Below, piece after piece: positions 54,291-63,514 of a stretch of 64,000 nt of DNA. The position numbers and the translations under genes are program-made. The stretch is taken from positions 310,001-374,000 of the forward strand of contig DYEC01000012.1 in NCBI GenBank assembly GCA_020725865.1, read 5' to 3'. The stretch is from Anaerolinea sp. (GTDB lineage: Bacteria; Chloroflexota; Anaerolineae; Anaerolineales; Anaerolineaceae). Under the pieces are notes generated by a model that was not told the origin of the DNA, did not search any database, and worked only from the letters and a program-made list of their open reading frames with translations. Position 1 is the stretch's first letter, and every line of letters starts with the position of its first letter.

Positions 54291-55415
54291 ATGAAGATTC
54301 GAAAACTTGATACAAATAACAAGAAAGACATTGAGCAATTCATCAATTTTCCCTTCAATTTGTACAAAGACTGTCCACAATGGGTGCCTCCTCTTCGTTC
54401 AGAGATGTCACTGGTAATGAATCGAAAAAAACACCCCTTCTACCATCATTCAACAGCTGACTTCTTTGTTGTCGAAAGCGAAAGAGATACCCTGGCAAGA
54501 GTTGCGGTTCTTAACAACAATAATTACAACCAACATCACCACAGTCATACCTCCTTTTTCTATTATTTTGATACCGTCAATGATACCTCAGTCGTTCAAG
54601 TACTTTTTGAAGCCGTCTTTTCGTGGACAAAAGAACATAATCTCAATATGGTTGTAGGACCGAGAGGTTTTCTGCGCTCCAGCGGTATTGGTCTTTTGGT
54701 TGAGGGTTTTGAATTTCTGCCAGCAATGGGAATACCGTATAATTTTCCATACTATCAACCGCTTATTGAAAATGTGGGATTCGAAAAACAAACTGATTAC
54801 TTGTCTGGTTACTTGGATCGAACGCAGCAATTACCACAACGCATGTTCGAGGCGGCTGAAAGGATAAAGGAACGGGGGAACTTCTGGGTAAAAACATTTA
54901 GGAACAAAAAAGAAATGCGAGAATTCATTCCTCTTGTTAATGAGGTGCATCATAAAGCCTTTTACAAAAACCCGGGGTTCTATCCCACAACAGATGAAGA
55001 ATTCAGAATGATTGCTAGCACAATGATTCAGATTGCCGAGCCCGAATATGTGAAACTAATTATGAAGGAGGATGATGTTGTTGGTTTTGTATTAGGTTAC
55101 CCTAATATATCCCACGCTCTGCAAAAAATTAAAGGTAAATTATTGCCTTTTGGGTGGATAACAATTCTGAATGAAAAAACAAAAACTCGCCTTGGGGATT
55201 TGAATGGAGTGGGCTTATTACCCGAATATCAGGGGATGGGTGCGAATATTCTTTTGTATGTTGAACTGGAAAAGACTTTGCGGCAATCCCCCTTTGAGCA
55301 AGTGGAACTTGTTCAGGTTGATGAACGCAACTTCAAGAGTAAATCAGATATGGAAACCTTGGGGGTAAACTGGAAAAAACGTCACCGTCTTTACCAATAT
55401 TCACTTCCTCAATAG
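54291..55415 (+). CDS. GNAT-like acetyltransferase family protein (YghO-like)
   Basis: 374 residues. The N-terminus (IEQFINFPFNLYKDCPQWVPPL) and the C-terminal GNAT fold with LNGVGLLPEYQGMGANILLYVELEKTL match YghO-type proteins of unknown role. The acetyl-CoA loop here is QGMGAN, close to the Q-x-x-G-x-G/A pattern. A His-rich NNYNQHHHSH stretch lies near residue 80. It starts 26 bases after the HD-GYP gene. Confidence 0.82.
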   Translation: MKIRKLDTNNKKDIEQFINFPFNLYKDCPQWVPPLRSEMSLVMNRKKHPFYHHSTADFFVVESERDTLARVAVLNNNNYNQHHHSHTSFFYYFDTVNDTSVVQVLFEAVFSWTKEHNLNMVVGPRGFLRSSGIGLLVEGFEFLPAMGIPYNFPYYQPLIENVGFEKQTDYLSGYLDRTQQLPQRMFEAAERIKERGNFWVKTFRNKKEMREFIPLVNEVHHKAFYKNPGFYPTTDEEFRMIASTMIQIAEPEYVKLIMKEDDVVGFVLGYPNISHALQKIKGKLLPFGWITILNEKTKTRLGDLNGVGLLPEYQGMGANILLYVELEKTLRQSPFEQVELVQVDERNFKSKSDMETLGVNWKKRHRLYQYSLPQ

Positions 55416-55433
55416 ACACATCAGGAGACGCCA

Positions 55434-56885
55434 ATGTCCGAACTCAATAATATAGCCGCTCTTGAAAAACCCCTAACTAAGTGGGCCAAGATTGTTTATG
55501 GGACAGGAGATTGGGGACGCGCCAGTTATAACACTCTACGTCAAATTTTTTATGCAATCTTCTTAACCGATGTGGTCGGGTTAGATCCACGTTTGGCGTC
55601 GCTTGCTGCCCTGATCAGTATTATCTGGGATGCAATTAACGACCCATTGGTTGGTTCACTGAGTGATAATGTTCGTACTCGCTGGGGACGAAGACGTCCT
55701 TTCTTGCTACTTTTCTCCATTCCATTTGCATTGGCTTTTCTGTTGCTTTGGTGGGCGCCGCCATGGAAAACCCAATTCATGCTACTTGTTCACGTAACGT
55801 TAGCCTTTATGGTCAGTGACACGATTCAAACACTCGTAACTGTACCCTATCTGTCGCTTACGCCGGAGATTGCCCCCGGATATGATGAGAGAACCTCCCT
55901 AACTAGTTTTCGAATGTTTTTTAATTTAATTGCCTCTCTCGTGACCGCCGTATCAGCTCCAATTATCATTGATACTGTCTTGAAAGCTGGCTATACGCTC
56001 CAGCAGGGCTATCTTACCATTGCTGCGCTTTTCGGCGGATTGGCATCTATACCCTTTATTCTCATTTTTGTTTTCATCAAAGAAAGAGAGACCTCATTAG
56101 ATATCCCCAGAGAAAACTTAAGGTTTCGTCAGATTCTCGTCATGCTCTGGCAAAATGCCCCCTTTCGTTACGCAACCGGAATCTACGTCTTAAACTGGAT
56201 TTCATTTGATATTGTAGCGCTAATGTTGCCCTACTTTCTTCTCTATTGGATCGGTCAGGGAGATTTATTGGCAAAGGTAAATATTTTGGGCGGCATATCC
56301 CTAGAGGCTGTTGTTCTGGGTGTCATGATGTTAGTAGCAACACTAACCATTCCCTTCTGGAACTGGGTAGCAAGACGATACAGCAAACGCTCAGCCTATA
56401 TCATGGGAATGGTTTTTTGGGTAGTTATTCAATCTACTGTGTTGTTTATTCAGCCTGGTCAGACCAATCTGATAATTCTGATTGCACTTCTGGCGGGTAT
56501 CAGCGTATCAAACGCGCACATCATGCCAGAAGCTATGTTCCCTGATGTGATTGATTGGGATGAATTGAAAACACATGCCCGACATGAAGGCACATATTAT
56601 GGCGCCATCAATTTCATACGAAAATTAAGCAGCGCTATCGCCATATTTTTAGCTCTGCAAGCACTTGGATGGTTTGGGTATCAATCCCCACCTGAGGACA
56701 TAACGGTATATACCCAGCCAGATTCGGCACTCCTCGCAATTCGATTGCTCACAGGGCCGGCCATCATTTTACTGCTCTCATCGGCCATTCTTGTTTCAAT
56801 CAAATATCCAATCAGCCGCGAGCGACAAAAACGTATTCGAAACTCGCTTCTTCGAAGGAAGCTTCACGACCAACAACGCGTTTAA
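55434..56885 (+). CDS. GPH-family (MelB-like) sugar:cation symporter
   Basis: 483-residue transporter with about 12 membrane helices of the glycoside-pentoside-hexuronide:cation symporter family. Signature features: YGTGDWGRASYNTLRQIF at the start, ISIIWDAINDPLVGSLSDNVRTRWGRRRPFLLL (helix 2 cation-site Asp and the basic loop), and SNAHIMPEAMFPDVIDWDELKTHARHEGTYYGA in the second half. Substrate unknown. Confidence 0.92.
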   Translation: MSELNNIAALEKPLTKWAKIVYGTGDWGRASYNTLRQIFYAIFLTDVVGLDPRLASLAALISIIWDAINDPLVGSLSDNVRTRWGRRRPFLLLFSIPFALAFLLLWWAPPWKTQFMLLVHVTLAFMVSDTIQTLVTVPYLSLTPEIAPGYDERTSLTSFRMFFNLIASLVTAVSAPIIIDTVLKAGYTLQQGYLTIAALFGGLASIPFILIFVFIKERETSLDIPRENLRFRQILVMLWQNAPFRYATGIYVLNWISFDIVALMLPYFLLYWIGQGDLLAKVNILGGISLEAVVLGVMMLVATLTIPFWNWVARRYSKRSAYIMGMVFWVVIQSTVLFIQPGQTNLIILIALLAGISVSNAHIMPEAMFPDVIDWDELKTHARHEGTYYGAINFIRKLSSAIAIFLALQALGWFGYQSPPEDITVYTQPDSALLAIRLLTGPAIILLLSSAILVSIKYPISRERQKRIRNSLLRRKLHDQQRV

Positions 56886-56899
56886 TCTGAGGTACTACG

Positions 56900-57751
56900 A
56901 TGTTTACGAACTTTATCAAGACAGAACAACTTGCTCAATTTTATACTAATCCGGAATGGATAATTATTGACAGCCGCTTTGACTTACAAAAACCTGAATG
57001 GGGGTTCAAGGATTATCAACGCTCACATATTCCTGGGGCAATTTTTGTTGACCTTAATCAGGAATTGTCGGGTTCCATAACCCTTCAAAGTGGACGGCAT
57101 CCTCTACCTAATCCAGAATTTTTCGCCCAGCTCATTGCAAGATTGGGCATCACACCTGAAAAACAGGTTGTAATCTATGACACCTCAAACGGAGCGTTTG
57201 CTGCAAGATTATGGTGGATGTTACGCGCTTGCCGTTATTATCGGGCAGCAATCCTTGAGGGGGGCTTTAACAAGTGGGTAGAAGAAGGTAGACCAACGTG
57301 CAACGGAATTGAAACTGGTAAAGCTCTTTCAGAGAAACCTAGTCTCTCTTTTGACCGCTCTATGTACGTTACCACTCAACAGATGGAAGTAATATACACT
57401 AATCCGGAATATATCATTATTGATGCTCGAAGTCCGGAACGTTTCCACGGAGAACTAGAAACGATTGATCCAATTGCCGGGCATATTCCTGGTGCCCTGA
57501 ACCGTTATCACGCAGATAACTTGAATGAAGACGGCACCCTGAAGCCCCGTGAACAACTTCGCAAGGAATTTGCCGAATTATTAGTAGGAAAATCTCCTGA
57601 TAAATGTGTGGTATATTGTGGTTCGGGAGTTACTTCTTGCTTTCATTTAGCTGTAATGGATTACTGTAACCTACCAGGGGCGAAACTGTACGTCGGCTCC
57701 TGGAGTGAATGGATACGCGACCCTAGAAGACCTATTGTTACTAAAACATAA
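56900..57751 (+). CDS. Thiosulfate/3-mercaptopyruvate sulfurtransferase
   Basis: 283-residue protein with two rhodanese domains. The N-terminal domain is the inactive copy; the C-terminal one carries the persulfide Cys in VVYCGSGVTSCFHL. The loop CGSGVTS is of the mercaptopyruvate-sulfurtransferase type. Other family marks: IIDSRFDL, RSHIPGAIFVDLNQEL and IDARSPERFHGE. It overlaps the end of the convergent korB gene by 11 bases. Confidence 0.93.
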   Translation: MFTNFIKTEQLAQFYTNPEWIIIDSRFDLQKPEWGFKDYQRSHIPGAIFVDLNQELSGSITLQSGRHPLPNPEFFAQLIARLGITPEKQVVIYDTSNGAFAARLWWMLRACRYYRAAILEGGFNKWVEEGRPTCNGIETGKALSEKPSLSFDRSMYVTTQQMEVIYTNPEYIIIDARSPERFHGELETIDPIAGHIPGALNRYHADNLNEDGTLKPREQLRKEFAELLVGKSPDKCVVYCGSGVTSCFHLAVMDYCNLPGAKLYVGSWSEWIRDPRRPIVTKT

Positions 57752-58790
57752 GCGCGTTTACTTTTTCTATGCTTTGTCTAGGAGGTCGTAAACGATCTTC
57801 GGACAAGCGGTTAAGTGGTGTTTCCGGTAAGTTATAGGCGTCAAACATAGACGGACGGTCAGGGTCAATATAGATCAGTCCTGTAACCAGACGTCCACTA
57901 TTGAATTCGTCAGCAAGCATACATAATGCTTGCGACCGATTTGTAGGGTCATAGTCTCTGCTCAATTTCTTAAGGACAATCACTGAGCCATCATGAAGCC
58001 TGACCTCTCGAATCTGTCCTTCGCTAAAATTCTCCAGAACAATTTCTTCGCGCCTGGGTACAAAACTGATTTCATGTAACGGGCTTTCCGTTTCTTTCCC
58101 ACCTGTATAAGAATGGAGCGTACCTTCCCGATTGTGAAATGTCACGCATGGACTGATAATATCTATAACAGCTATACCGCGATGCATCAACCCTGCCTTT
58201 ATCAACTCCTTTACCTGCCTAGGATCACCAGCAAAAGAACGAGCTACAAAAGTGGCGTTTGAAGCTAACGCCTCCAGACAAATATCAATTGGTTCATAAG
58301 GGTTTACACCTTGTTTCTTCAAGGTTAATCCCTGCTCTGCAGTCGGCGCGAATTGACCCTTTGTTAAACCATAAACACCATTATTCTCGACGATATACAA
58401 AAATGGCAAATTTCGCCTGAGCAGGTGTTTGAATTGCCCCATACCAATACTAGCTGTATCGCCATCACCACTAACCCCCAAACCCCTTAAGTGCTTGTTG
58501 GCAAACAACGCCCCCAAAGCCAACGAAGGCATGCGCCCATGAAGGCCATTAAAACCAAATGAGCGCCCCAGAAAATAGGCTGGACTTTTGCTTGAACAAC
58601 CAATCCCGCTAAACTTAACAATTTGTTCCGGGGGAATATTCAGCTCATAGCAAGCAGAGATGATTTGATTTGCAATTGCATTATGACCACAACCCTGACA
58701 CAAGGAGCTCGGCGCTCCACGATAGTCATTTCGACTTAATCCAATCGCATTAGTACCTTGTTCTTGAATAACATTTATTGCAGAAATCAT
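57741..58790 (-). CDS. korB: 2-oxoacid:ferredoxin oxidoreductase, beta subunit
   Basis: Thiamine-diphosphate subunit of 349 residues in a two-subunit oxidoreductase that decarboxylates a 2-oxoacid (probably 2-oxoglutarate) to the acyl-CoA and reduces ferredoxin. Cluster cysteines CQGCGH and GIGCSSK, the TPP motif SGDGDTASIGMGQF with ENNGVYGLTKGQ, and a third-region Cys in SPCVTFHNREG are present. ATG 58790 has a perfect GGGGAGG site. It follows the alpha gene by one base. Confidence 0.94.
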   Translation of the reverse strand: MISAINVIQEQGTNAIGLSRNDYRGAPSSLCQGCGHNAIANQIISACYELNIPPEQIVKFSGIGCSSKSPAYFLGRSFGFNGLHGRMPSLALGALFANKHLRGLGVSGDGDTASIGMGQFKHLLRRNLPFLYIVENNGVYGLTKGQFAPTAEQGLTLKKQGVNPYEPIDICLEALASNATFVARSFAGDPRQVKELIKAGLMHRGIAVIDIISPCVTFHNREGTLHSYTGGKETESPLHEISFVPRREEIVLENFSEGQIREVRLHDGSVIVLKKLSRDYDPTNRSQALCMLADEFNSGRLVTGLIYIDPDRPSMFDAYNLPETPLNRLSEDRLRPPRQSIEKVNALMF

Positions 58791-58791
58791 C

Positions 58792-60624
58792 TTACCTCCC
58801 CTCCTCAACCAGAATTTGTTCTTTGATCCACCTTGCAGAAAGGGGAAGTCCATCTGCTCGAGAAATCTGCCGAAGATGTGTCGCAAATTCTGGCGTTTCA
58901 AGGGTCAAGAGTTGTTTTAGTTGCCCGTCCCTGTTAAGTTCAACAACGTAAATCCTTTCATGATCGCGTATAAAATCTCGCACCTCATTGCTGAAAGGGA
59001 TAGATCTTATTCGCATATAATCTGTCACAATGCCCGCCTGCTCCAATTCATACCGAGCTTCATGAATCGCAAAATCTGCAGAGCCACAGGAAATGATGCC
59101 AAATTTTGAATTCTCCTGAATATCCATGACCGGTTTAGGTAAAATGCTTCTTGCAGTTTCAAACTTTTTAGAAAGGCGCTTCATGACACGTTCCCAGACC
59201 TCCGCTTCTTCGCTATAACTCCCAAATTCATCATGCCCTGTACCGCGCGTAAAATATGCGCTTCCTGGGTATGTATTACCCGGCAGAGTGCGATATGGAA
59301 TACCATCGCCATCCAAATCCAGATAACGTCCCCAATGTAAATCTTTGTGGCTAAGTTTTTCAAGGTCGTCCTCCCAGAGGACTTTGCCACGATCCATTGG
59401 TTGATTGGGATATTCAAACGGCTCAGACATCCATTGATTCATTCCTAAATCTAGATCGCTCAATACAATTACCGGTGTCTGTAAACGCTCTGCAAAATCG
59501 AAGGCTTTCCACCCGAACTCAAAACACTCTTTTACAGAACCCGGCAAGAGAATAACGTATTGGGTATCCCCATGACTTAGAAAATACGCCTCAGTTAAGT
59601 CACCTTGCGCTGTTCGTGTTGGGAGTCCGGTGCTCGGACCCATCCTCTGAATATCCCAAACGACGACTGGGGTTTCAGCAAAATAGGCTAGTCCCAGATA
59701 CTCTGTCATCAAACTCAGTCCAGGCCCAGAGGTCGAGGTCATGGCGCGCAAACCGCCCCACCCAGCTCCAATTGCCATTCCGATTGCGGCAATTTCGTCC
59801 TCTGCTTGAACAATAGCGTAAGTTTCCTTCCCGGTTTCAACCGGATCCTGCCGTAGCAAAGGAGCATACTCATGAAGTGCCTCAGCCAGACTGGAAGCAG
59901 GTGTAATAGGATACCATGCAACAAACTGCACACCACCGTAGATTGAGCCCAAAGCAGCCGCTGTATTTCCATCGGTCATAATATGATCTTTTGTAATACT
60001 CATCGGCTCAACGTAATAAGGATCACGTTTTTCTAAATGCGCAGCAGCCCATTGAGCAGCTAACTTGATGATTGAAAAATTAAGATCAATCGCCGACGAC
60101 TTGCCCTTGAAATGAAAGTCAAGTGCTAAATAAATCTTGTCCAGCTCAATTCCTAACATCTGAGCCAAAACACCAACGTAAACCATGTTCGCCGCGTAAT
60201 CCCGTAATTTAGGCGGCACGTTGGCTTCTTGAACAATTTTCTTTACCGGCATTGGATAAACCGCTATATCAGTACGAGTTACAGGGAGTTTAATATCATC
60301 GGCATAATAAAAAGCTCCTCCCGGTAACACAAACTCTTGCTCTTTATAAAAAGTTGCAGGATTCATCGCGACAACAATATCGTCTTTTTCCAGGCGCCCC
60401 AAAAAACCATGCTTGCTGATTCGTAACGTATACCAAGTAGGCAAACCTTGAATATTGGAAGGAAAAATATTTTTACCTGAGACGGGGATCCCCATTTTAA
60501 ACAATGCTCGTAACAGGGTTACATTAGCAGTTGCACTACCCGAACCATTAATTGTGCTAAATGTAATACAAAAATTATTAACCACATCAGGTTGAATTTG
60601 TTTTATGGAATTCGGATACCCCAT
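58792..60624 (-). CDS. korA: 2-oxoacid:ferredoxin oxidoreductase, fused gamma-alpha subunit
   Basis: 610 residues. Residues about 1-180 are the gamma domain (STINGSGSATANVTLLRALFKMG) and about 200-610 the alpha domain with WYPITPASSLAEALHEYAP, VQAEDEIAAIGMAIGAGWGG and TSGPGLSLMTEYLGLAYFAETPVVV. This layout matches KorA-type two-subunit enzymes. I chose ATG 60624 because AAAGGAG lies 5 bases upstream; an ATG at 60642 overlaps the gntR stop (ATGA) and is also possible. Confidence 0.94.
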   Translation of the reverse strand: MGYPNSIKQIQPDVVNNFCITFSTINGSGSATANVTLLRALFKMGIPVSGKNIFPSNIQGLPTWYTLRISKHGFLGRLEKDDIVVAMNPATFYKEQEFVLPGGAFYYADDIKLPVTRTDIAVYPMPVKKIVQEANVPPKLRDYAANMVYVGVLAQMLGIELDKIYLALDFHFKGKSSAIDLNFSIIKLAAQWAAAHLEKRDPYYVEPMSITKDHIMTDGNTAAALGSIYGGVQFVAWYPITPASSLAEALHEYAPLLRQDPVETGKETYAIVQAEDEIAAIGMAIGAGWGGLRAMTSTSGPGLSLMTEYLGLAYFAETPVVVWDIQRMGPSTGLPTRTAQGDLTEAYFLSHGDTQYVILLPGSVKECFEFGWKAFDFAERLQTPVIVLSDLDLGMNQWMSEPFEYPNQPMDRGKVLWEDDLEKLSHKDLHWGRYLDLDGDGIPYRTLPGNTYPGSAYFTRGTGHDEFGSYSEEAEVWERVMKRLSKKFETARSILPKPVMDIQENSKFGIISCGSADFAIHEARYELEQAGIVTDYMRIRSIPFSNEVRDFIRDHERIYVVELNRDGQLKQLLTLETPEFATHLRQISRADGLPLSARWIKEQILVEEGR

Positions 60625-60638
60625 GCCCACTCCTTTAC

Positions 60639-61334
60639 TCATTCAAACCTTTGTCTGGATAATGGTTGTGATCGCTGCTGTATAAGTGTCATATGATCAA
60701 TCAAAGCCTGATGACCAGAGGTATAATCTCCATTTGCAATTGCCTCAACCATACGATCATGATATTCCCACACTCTTTGCAAATACTCAAAATCGGTATA
60801 AACATCCATTCCTATTGCTTCATAAACATCCCAATAAGCTTCCAAAAATCCAACAACAAATAAATTATTCAACCTCGAAAAAATTTTGAGATGAAGATTA
60901 CGATGCTCTAAATGAGGGATTTGAATTGGATGCTTAGATAATTTGGATTTTGCTAGCTGCACCAGTGCCCTTAGCTGCATAATATCTTCTTGGGTCAGCA
61001 ACTCAACAGCTTGAAACCAGTACGCAGACTCAATCCGGTTTCTCATGTCGGAAAAACTTTGAAAGGTCCCGGGATCAATAGATACTGCATAAGTAACACT
61101 CTGACAGATCGCAGGACGAAAGGAATACGGTAATCGCCGTATACCCGTCTTTGGCTTAGCTTCAACAAAACCAAAGGTTCTCGCAGCTTCCATCTGCTCC
61201 CGCAAACTAGCAATGCTCATTCCTGTTTTTTTACTTAATTCAGCAAGAGAAGGTAAACGGCCATCATTGGAGATTGGAGCGGTTTCTATCAAATAAAGAA
61301 TGAACTCAGATAAGTGGGAAGAGTTGCCGCGCAT
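60639..61334 (-). CDS. GntR/FadR-family transcriptional regulator of korAB
   Basis: 231 residues: an N-terminal winged helix (about 10-75, LPSLAELSKKTGMSIASLREQMEAAR) and a C-terminal all-helical FCD effector domain (about 90-225) with metal/ligand His residues (HRNLHLKIF, EYHDRMVEAI, GHQALIDHM). It is first in the operon with korA and korB, so it probably controls them and itself in response to an organic acid. AGGA lies 6 bases before the ATG, within a set of three repeats. Confidence 0.92.
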   Translation of the reverse strand: MRGNSSHLSEFILYLIETAPISNDGRLPSLAELSKKTGMSIASLREQMEAARTFGFVEAKPKTGIRRLPYSFRPAICQSVTYAVSIDPGTFQSFSDMRNRIESAYWFQAVELLTQEDIMQLRALVQLAKSKLSKHPIQIPHLEHRNLHLKIFSRLNNLFVVGFLEAYWDVYEAIGMDVYTDFEYLQRVWEYHDRMVEAIANGDYTSGHQALIDHMTLIQQRSQPLSRQRFE

Positions 61335-61335
61335 A

Positions 61336-61360
61336 ATTAATCCTATTAATCAGATTAATC
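61336..61360. repeat. Three 9-bp-spaced ATTAATC repeats in the gntR-korAB leader
   Basis: ATTAATC at 61336-61342, 61345-61351 and 61354-61360, exactly 9 bp apart, immediately upstream of the gntR start codon and overlapping its ribosome site. They lie downstream of the predicted transcription start, a place suited to repression, and could be the operator of the encoded regulator. Confidence 0.75.
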
Positions 61361-61380
61361 AGTTTATTTTTATTATTATG

Positions 61381-61409
61381 ATCATAACAGTTTTTGCGAG
61401 TAAAGTCAA
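61381..61409 (-). promoter_or_regulatory. Promoter of the gntR-korAB operon
   Basis: On the reverse strand TTGACT (61409-61404) and TATGAT (61386-61381) are separated by 17 bp, a close match to the sigma70 consensus. The start would be near 61374, giving a leader of about 40 nt that contains the three repeats. Confidence 0.65.
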
Positions 61410-61438
61410 CTGTCCTGGGATGATTATATGGGAAAAGT

Positions 61439-62326
61439 CTATGTCCTAAAAAATAAATCGGACAGTTGATCAAGTGCCTTCGCCAGACGCGTGCCAGGCC
61501 AGGTAATTAGACTTCCTTCAATCAAATAAACTCGATCATTTTGTACGGCTGGGGTATTCGGTAGTATTTCGCAAATACGGATTCGGTCTGACTCTGCAAA
61601 CGCATACGGTTCATCTGGAAGAATGATTACCTCAGGCTCAAGATCCTGAATTTCAGCAGGGGTAACACGCGGGTATCTATCGTCATGGCCTGGGGACTCT
61701 TCGGGTGTTAACATGCCAAGATCAGCAAGTAACGGAAACTTCCGCGTACGGTCTGCAAAAATATTTTTGCCACCGAGCAAATCTAGCACATCATGCACAT
61801 AGGTGTGTTTGTTAAAGGTCATCCAATAAAGCTGGCCTGTCTTTGACATCCCCTGCCATATTGGGCAAAAATATCGAACAGATTGATGGTCTTCGCGAGA
61901 CAATTGAGCCCACTCGATGCTTCTTTCAAGAATCTGCAACTTTTTCACAGCTACATCGCTGTGAAAAATCTGCGCCAATAACCACAAATCGCTCAAGCTA
62001 TCTCGGATGTTTTTGGGAAATGTTAGCCATACAGGGACACCTTTAACACGCAAATTCTCAACCAGTTTGCGAGAGTTTTCTTCCTGGTTGGCTAAAACTA
62101 AATCGGGGTTCAATCGTAGGATATGCTCAAGACGCGCAGTTTTTGTGCCACCCACTTTGGGTAAATTCTTGACCTCGTGGGCAGGATGAACACAGTAATT
62201 TGTTATTCCCACCAGCCATTGCCCCATACCCAAATCAAACATACTCTCGGTGAGAGAGGGAACAAGTGATACCACCCTTTGTGGTATGGAATCAAGCTCT
62301 AGCGAGCACCCAGCCGAATTCAACAC
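61439..62326 (-). CDS. BtuF-like helical-backbone metal receptor protein without signal peptide
   Basis: 295-residue protein of the cobalamin/iron-complex substrate-binding fold: RVVSLVPSLTESMFDLG, LVGITNYCVHPAHEV, RLNPDLVLANQEENS and LEPEVIILPDEPYAF. Unlike transporter receptors it starts (GTG 62326) directly in the domain, and an in-frame TAG at 62336-62338 rules out a longer N-terminus, so it should be cytoplasmic. No ABC permease or ATPase lies nearby. It may bind a corrinoid or related ligand inside the cell; function unknown. Confidence 0.82.
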   Translation of the reverse strand: MLNSAGCSLELDSIPQRVVSLVPSLTESMFDLGMGQWLVGITNYCVHPAHEVKNLPKVGGTKTARLEHILRLNPDLVLANQEENSRKLVENLRVKGVPVWLTFPKNIRDSLSDLWLLAQIFHSDVAVKKLQILERSIEWAQLSREDHQSVRYFCPIWQGMSKTGQLYWMTFNKHTYVHDVLDLLGGKNIFADRTRKFPLLADLGMLTPEESPGHDDRYPRVTPAEIQDLEPEVIILPDEPYAFAESDRIRICEILPNTPAVQNDRVYLIEGSLITWPGTRLAKALDQLSDLFFRT

Positions 62327-62335
62327 ATCGAATAT

Positions 62336-63514
62336 CTATATGCCCATCAACTCAAAAACTGCGCCTGTCATGATTGCAACTGCATAACCCAGCGCCTGTT
62401 CATCAAAATCAAACCTCGGGTGATGATGCCCATAGCAGAGACCCTTTTCAGGGTTAGCTGAGCCAACCATGACATAGCAACCAGGAATGTTTTCAAGGAA
62501 AAACGCCATATCCTCAGATACCATGGTGCGGAATTGCCAATCAATCCCTATTGCCGGGTATAACTTCAATGCAGCTTTTTCAACGGCTTGTGTAACTCTC
62601 GAATCGTTAACCACTGGTGGGGTTAGCCCTTGAACATCAAGTTCAATCTGACAATTGAATGATTGAGCAATCCCAGCACAAATTTGACGCATACGTCCAA
62701 CAACTAGTTCGCGTACACTTTTTTCAAACACGCGAATAGTTCCGCGTAATTCTACTTGCTGAGGAATAATGTTATAGGTATCACCCGCTTGCATACATGT
62801 TACGCTCAGTACTGCCGATTGCAACGGTGATACATTTCGAGATGTGATTGTCTGCAAAACCGTGATAAGGTGAGCGGCTACAACTATCGGATCAATCGTC
62901 TGGTCTGGTATTGCGCCATGCCCGCCCTGACCAGTAATTCGAATATTGAATATCTCAGCTCCCGCCATTATGGGGCCAGAAGTAATCCCCAACCAGCCAA
63001 CCGGTCGGCCATTCCAGAGATGAAAGGCAAGAGCATAATCTGGAGACGGACTCTCCAGAACACCTTCCTGTATCATTAATGCAGCACCGCCAAGGCCCTC
63101 CTCTGCAGGTTGAAATATGAACTTAACCCGCCCCTTCATTCGCTCTCGACATTCTGACAGAATTCTGGCAATTGTGATACCAGCCGCCATATGCCCATCA
63201 TGTCCGCAAGCGTGCATCACCCCAGCAGATTCGGAAGTATAGTCAGCACCGGTTTCTTCTGTCACTGGTAAAGCATCCATATCAAAACGCAACAGAATCG
63301 TTGGACCTGGCATCCCCCCTTCTAGCAAGCCAACGACACCCGTCTTTGCTATGCCCGTAGTAACCTCCAAACCTAATTGACCAAGTTCCCGAGCAATCAC
63401 CCCGGAGGTCCTAGTTTCCTGAAAGCCAAGCTCAGGGTGTCTGTGAAAATCTCTTCGTAAACTTTGGGTATATTCAAAATAAAATTCGGTTTTCTCAATT
63501 ATTTCGTTATTCAA
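62336..63514 (-). CDS. M20-family amidohydrolase (hippurate/N-acyl-amino-acid hydrolase type)
   Basis: 392 residues. Motifs: RRDFHRHPELGFQE, RFDMDALPVTEETG, MHACGHDGHMAAGI, IFQPAEEGLGGA and the C-terminal MVSEDMAFF, all typical of metal-dependent N-acyl-amino-acid amidohydrolases. The start appears to be TTG at 63514, overlapping the ricT stop (TTGA), with GAGGGG 6 bases upstream; no ATG is available near the N-terminus. Confidence 0.92.
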   Translation of the reverse strand: MNNEIIEKTEFYFEYTQSLRRDFHRHPELGFQETRTSGVIARELGQLGLEVTTGIAKTGVVGLLEGGMPGPTILLRFDMDALPVTEETGADYTSESAGVMHACGHDGHMAAGITIARILSECRERMKGRVKFIFQPAEEGLGGAALMIQEGVLESPSPDYALAFHLWNGRPVGWLGITSGPIMAGAEIFNIRITGQGGHGAIPDQTIDPIVVAAHLITVLQTITSRNVSPLQSAVLSVTCMQAGDTYNIIPQQVELRGTIRVFEKSVRELVVGRMRQICAGIAQSFNCQIELDVQGLTPPVVNDSRVTQAVEKAALKLYPAIGIDWQFRTMVSEDMAFFLENIPGCYVMVGSANPEKGLCYGHHHPRFDFDEQALGYAVAIMTGAVFELMGI

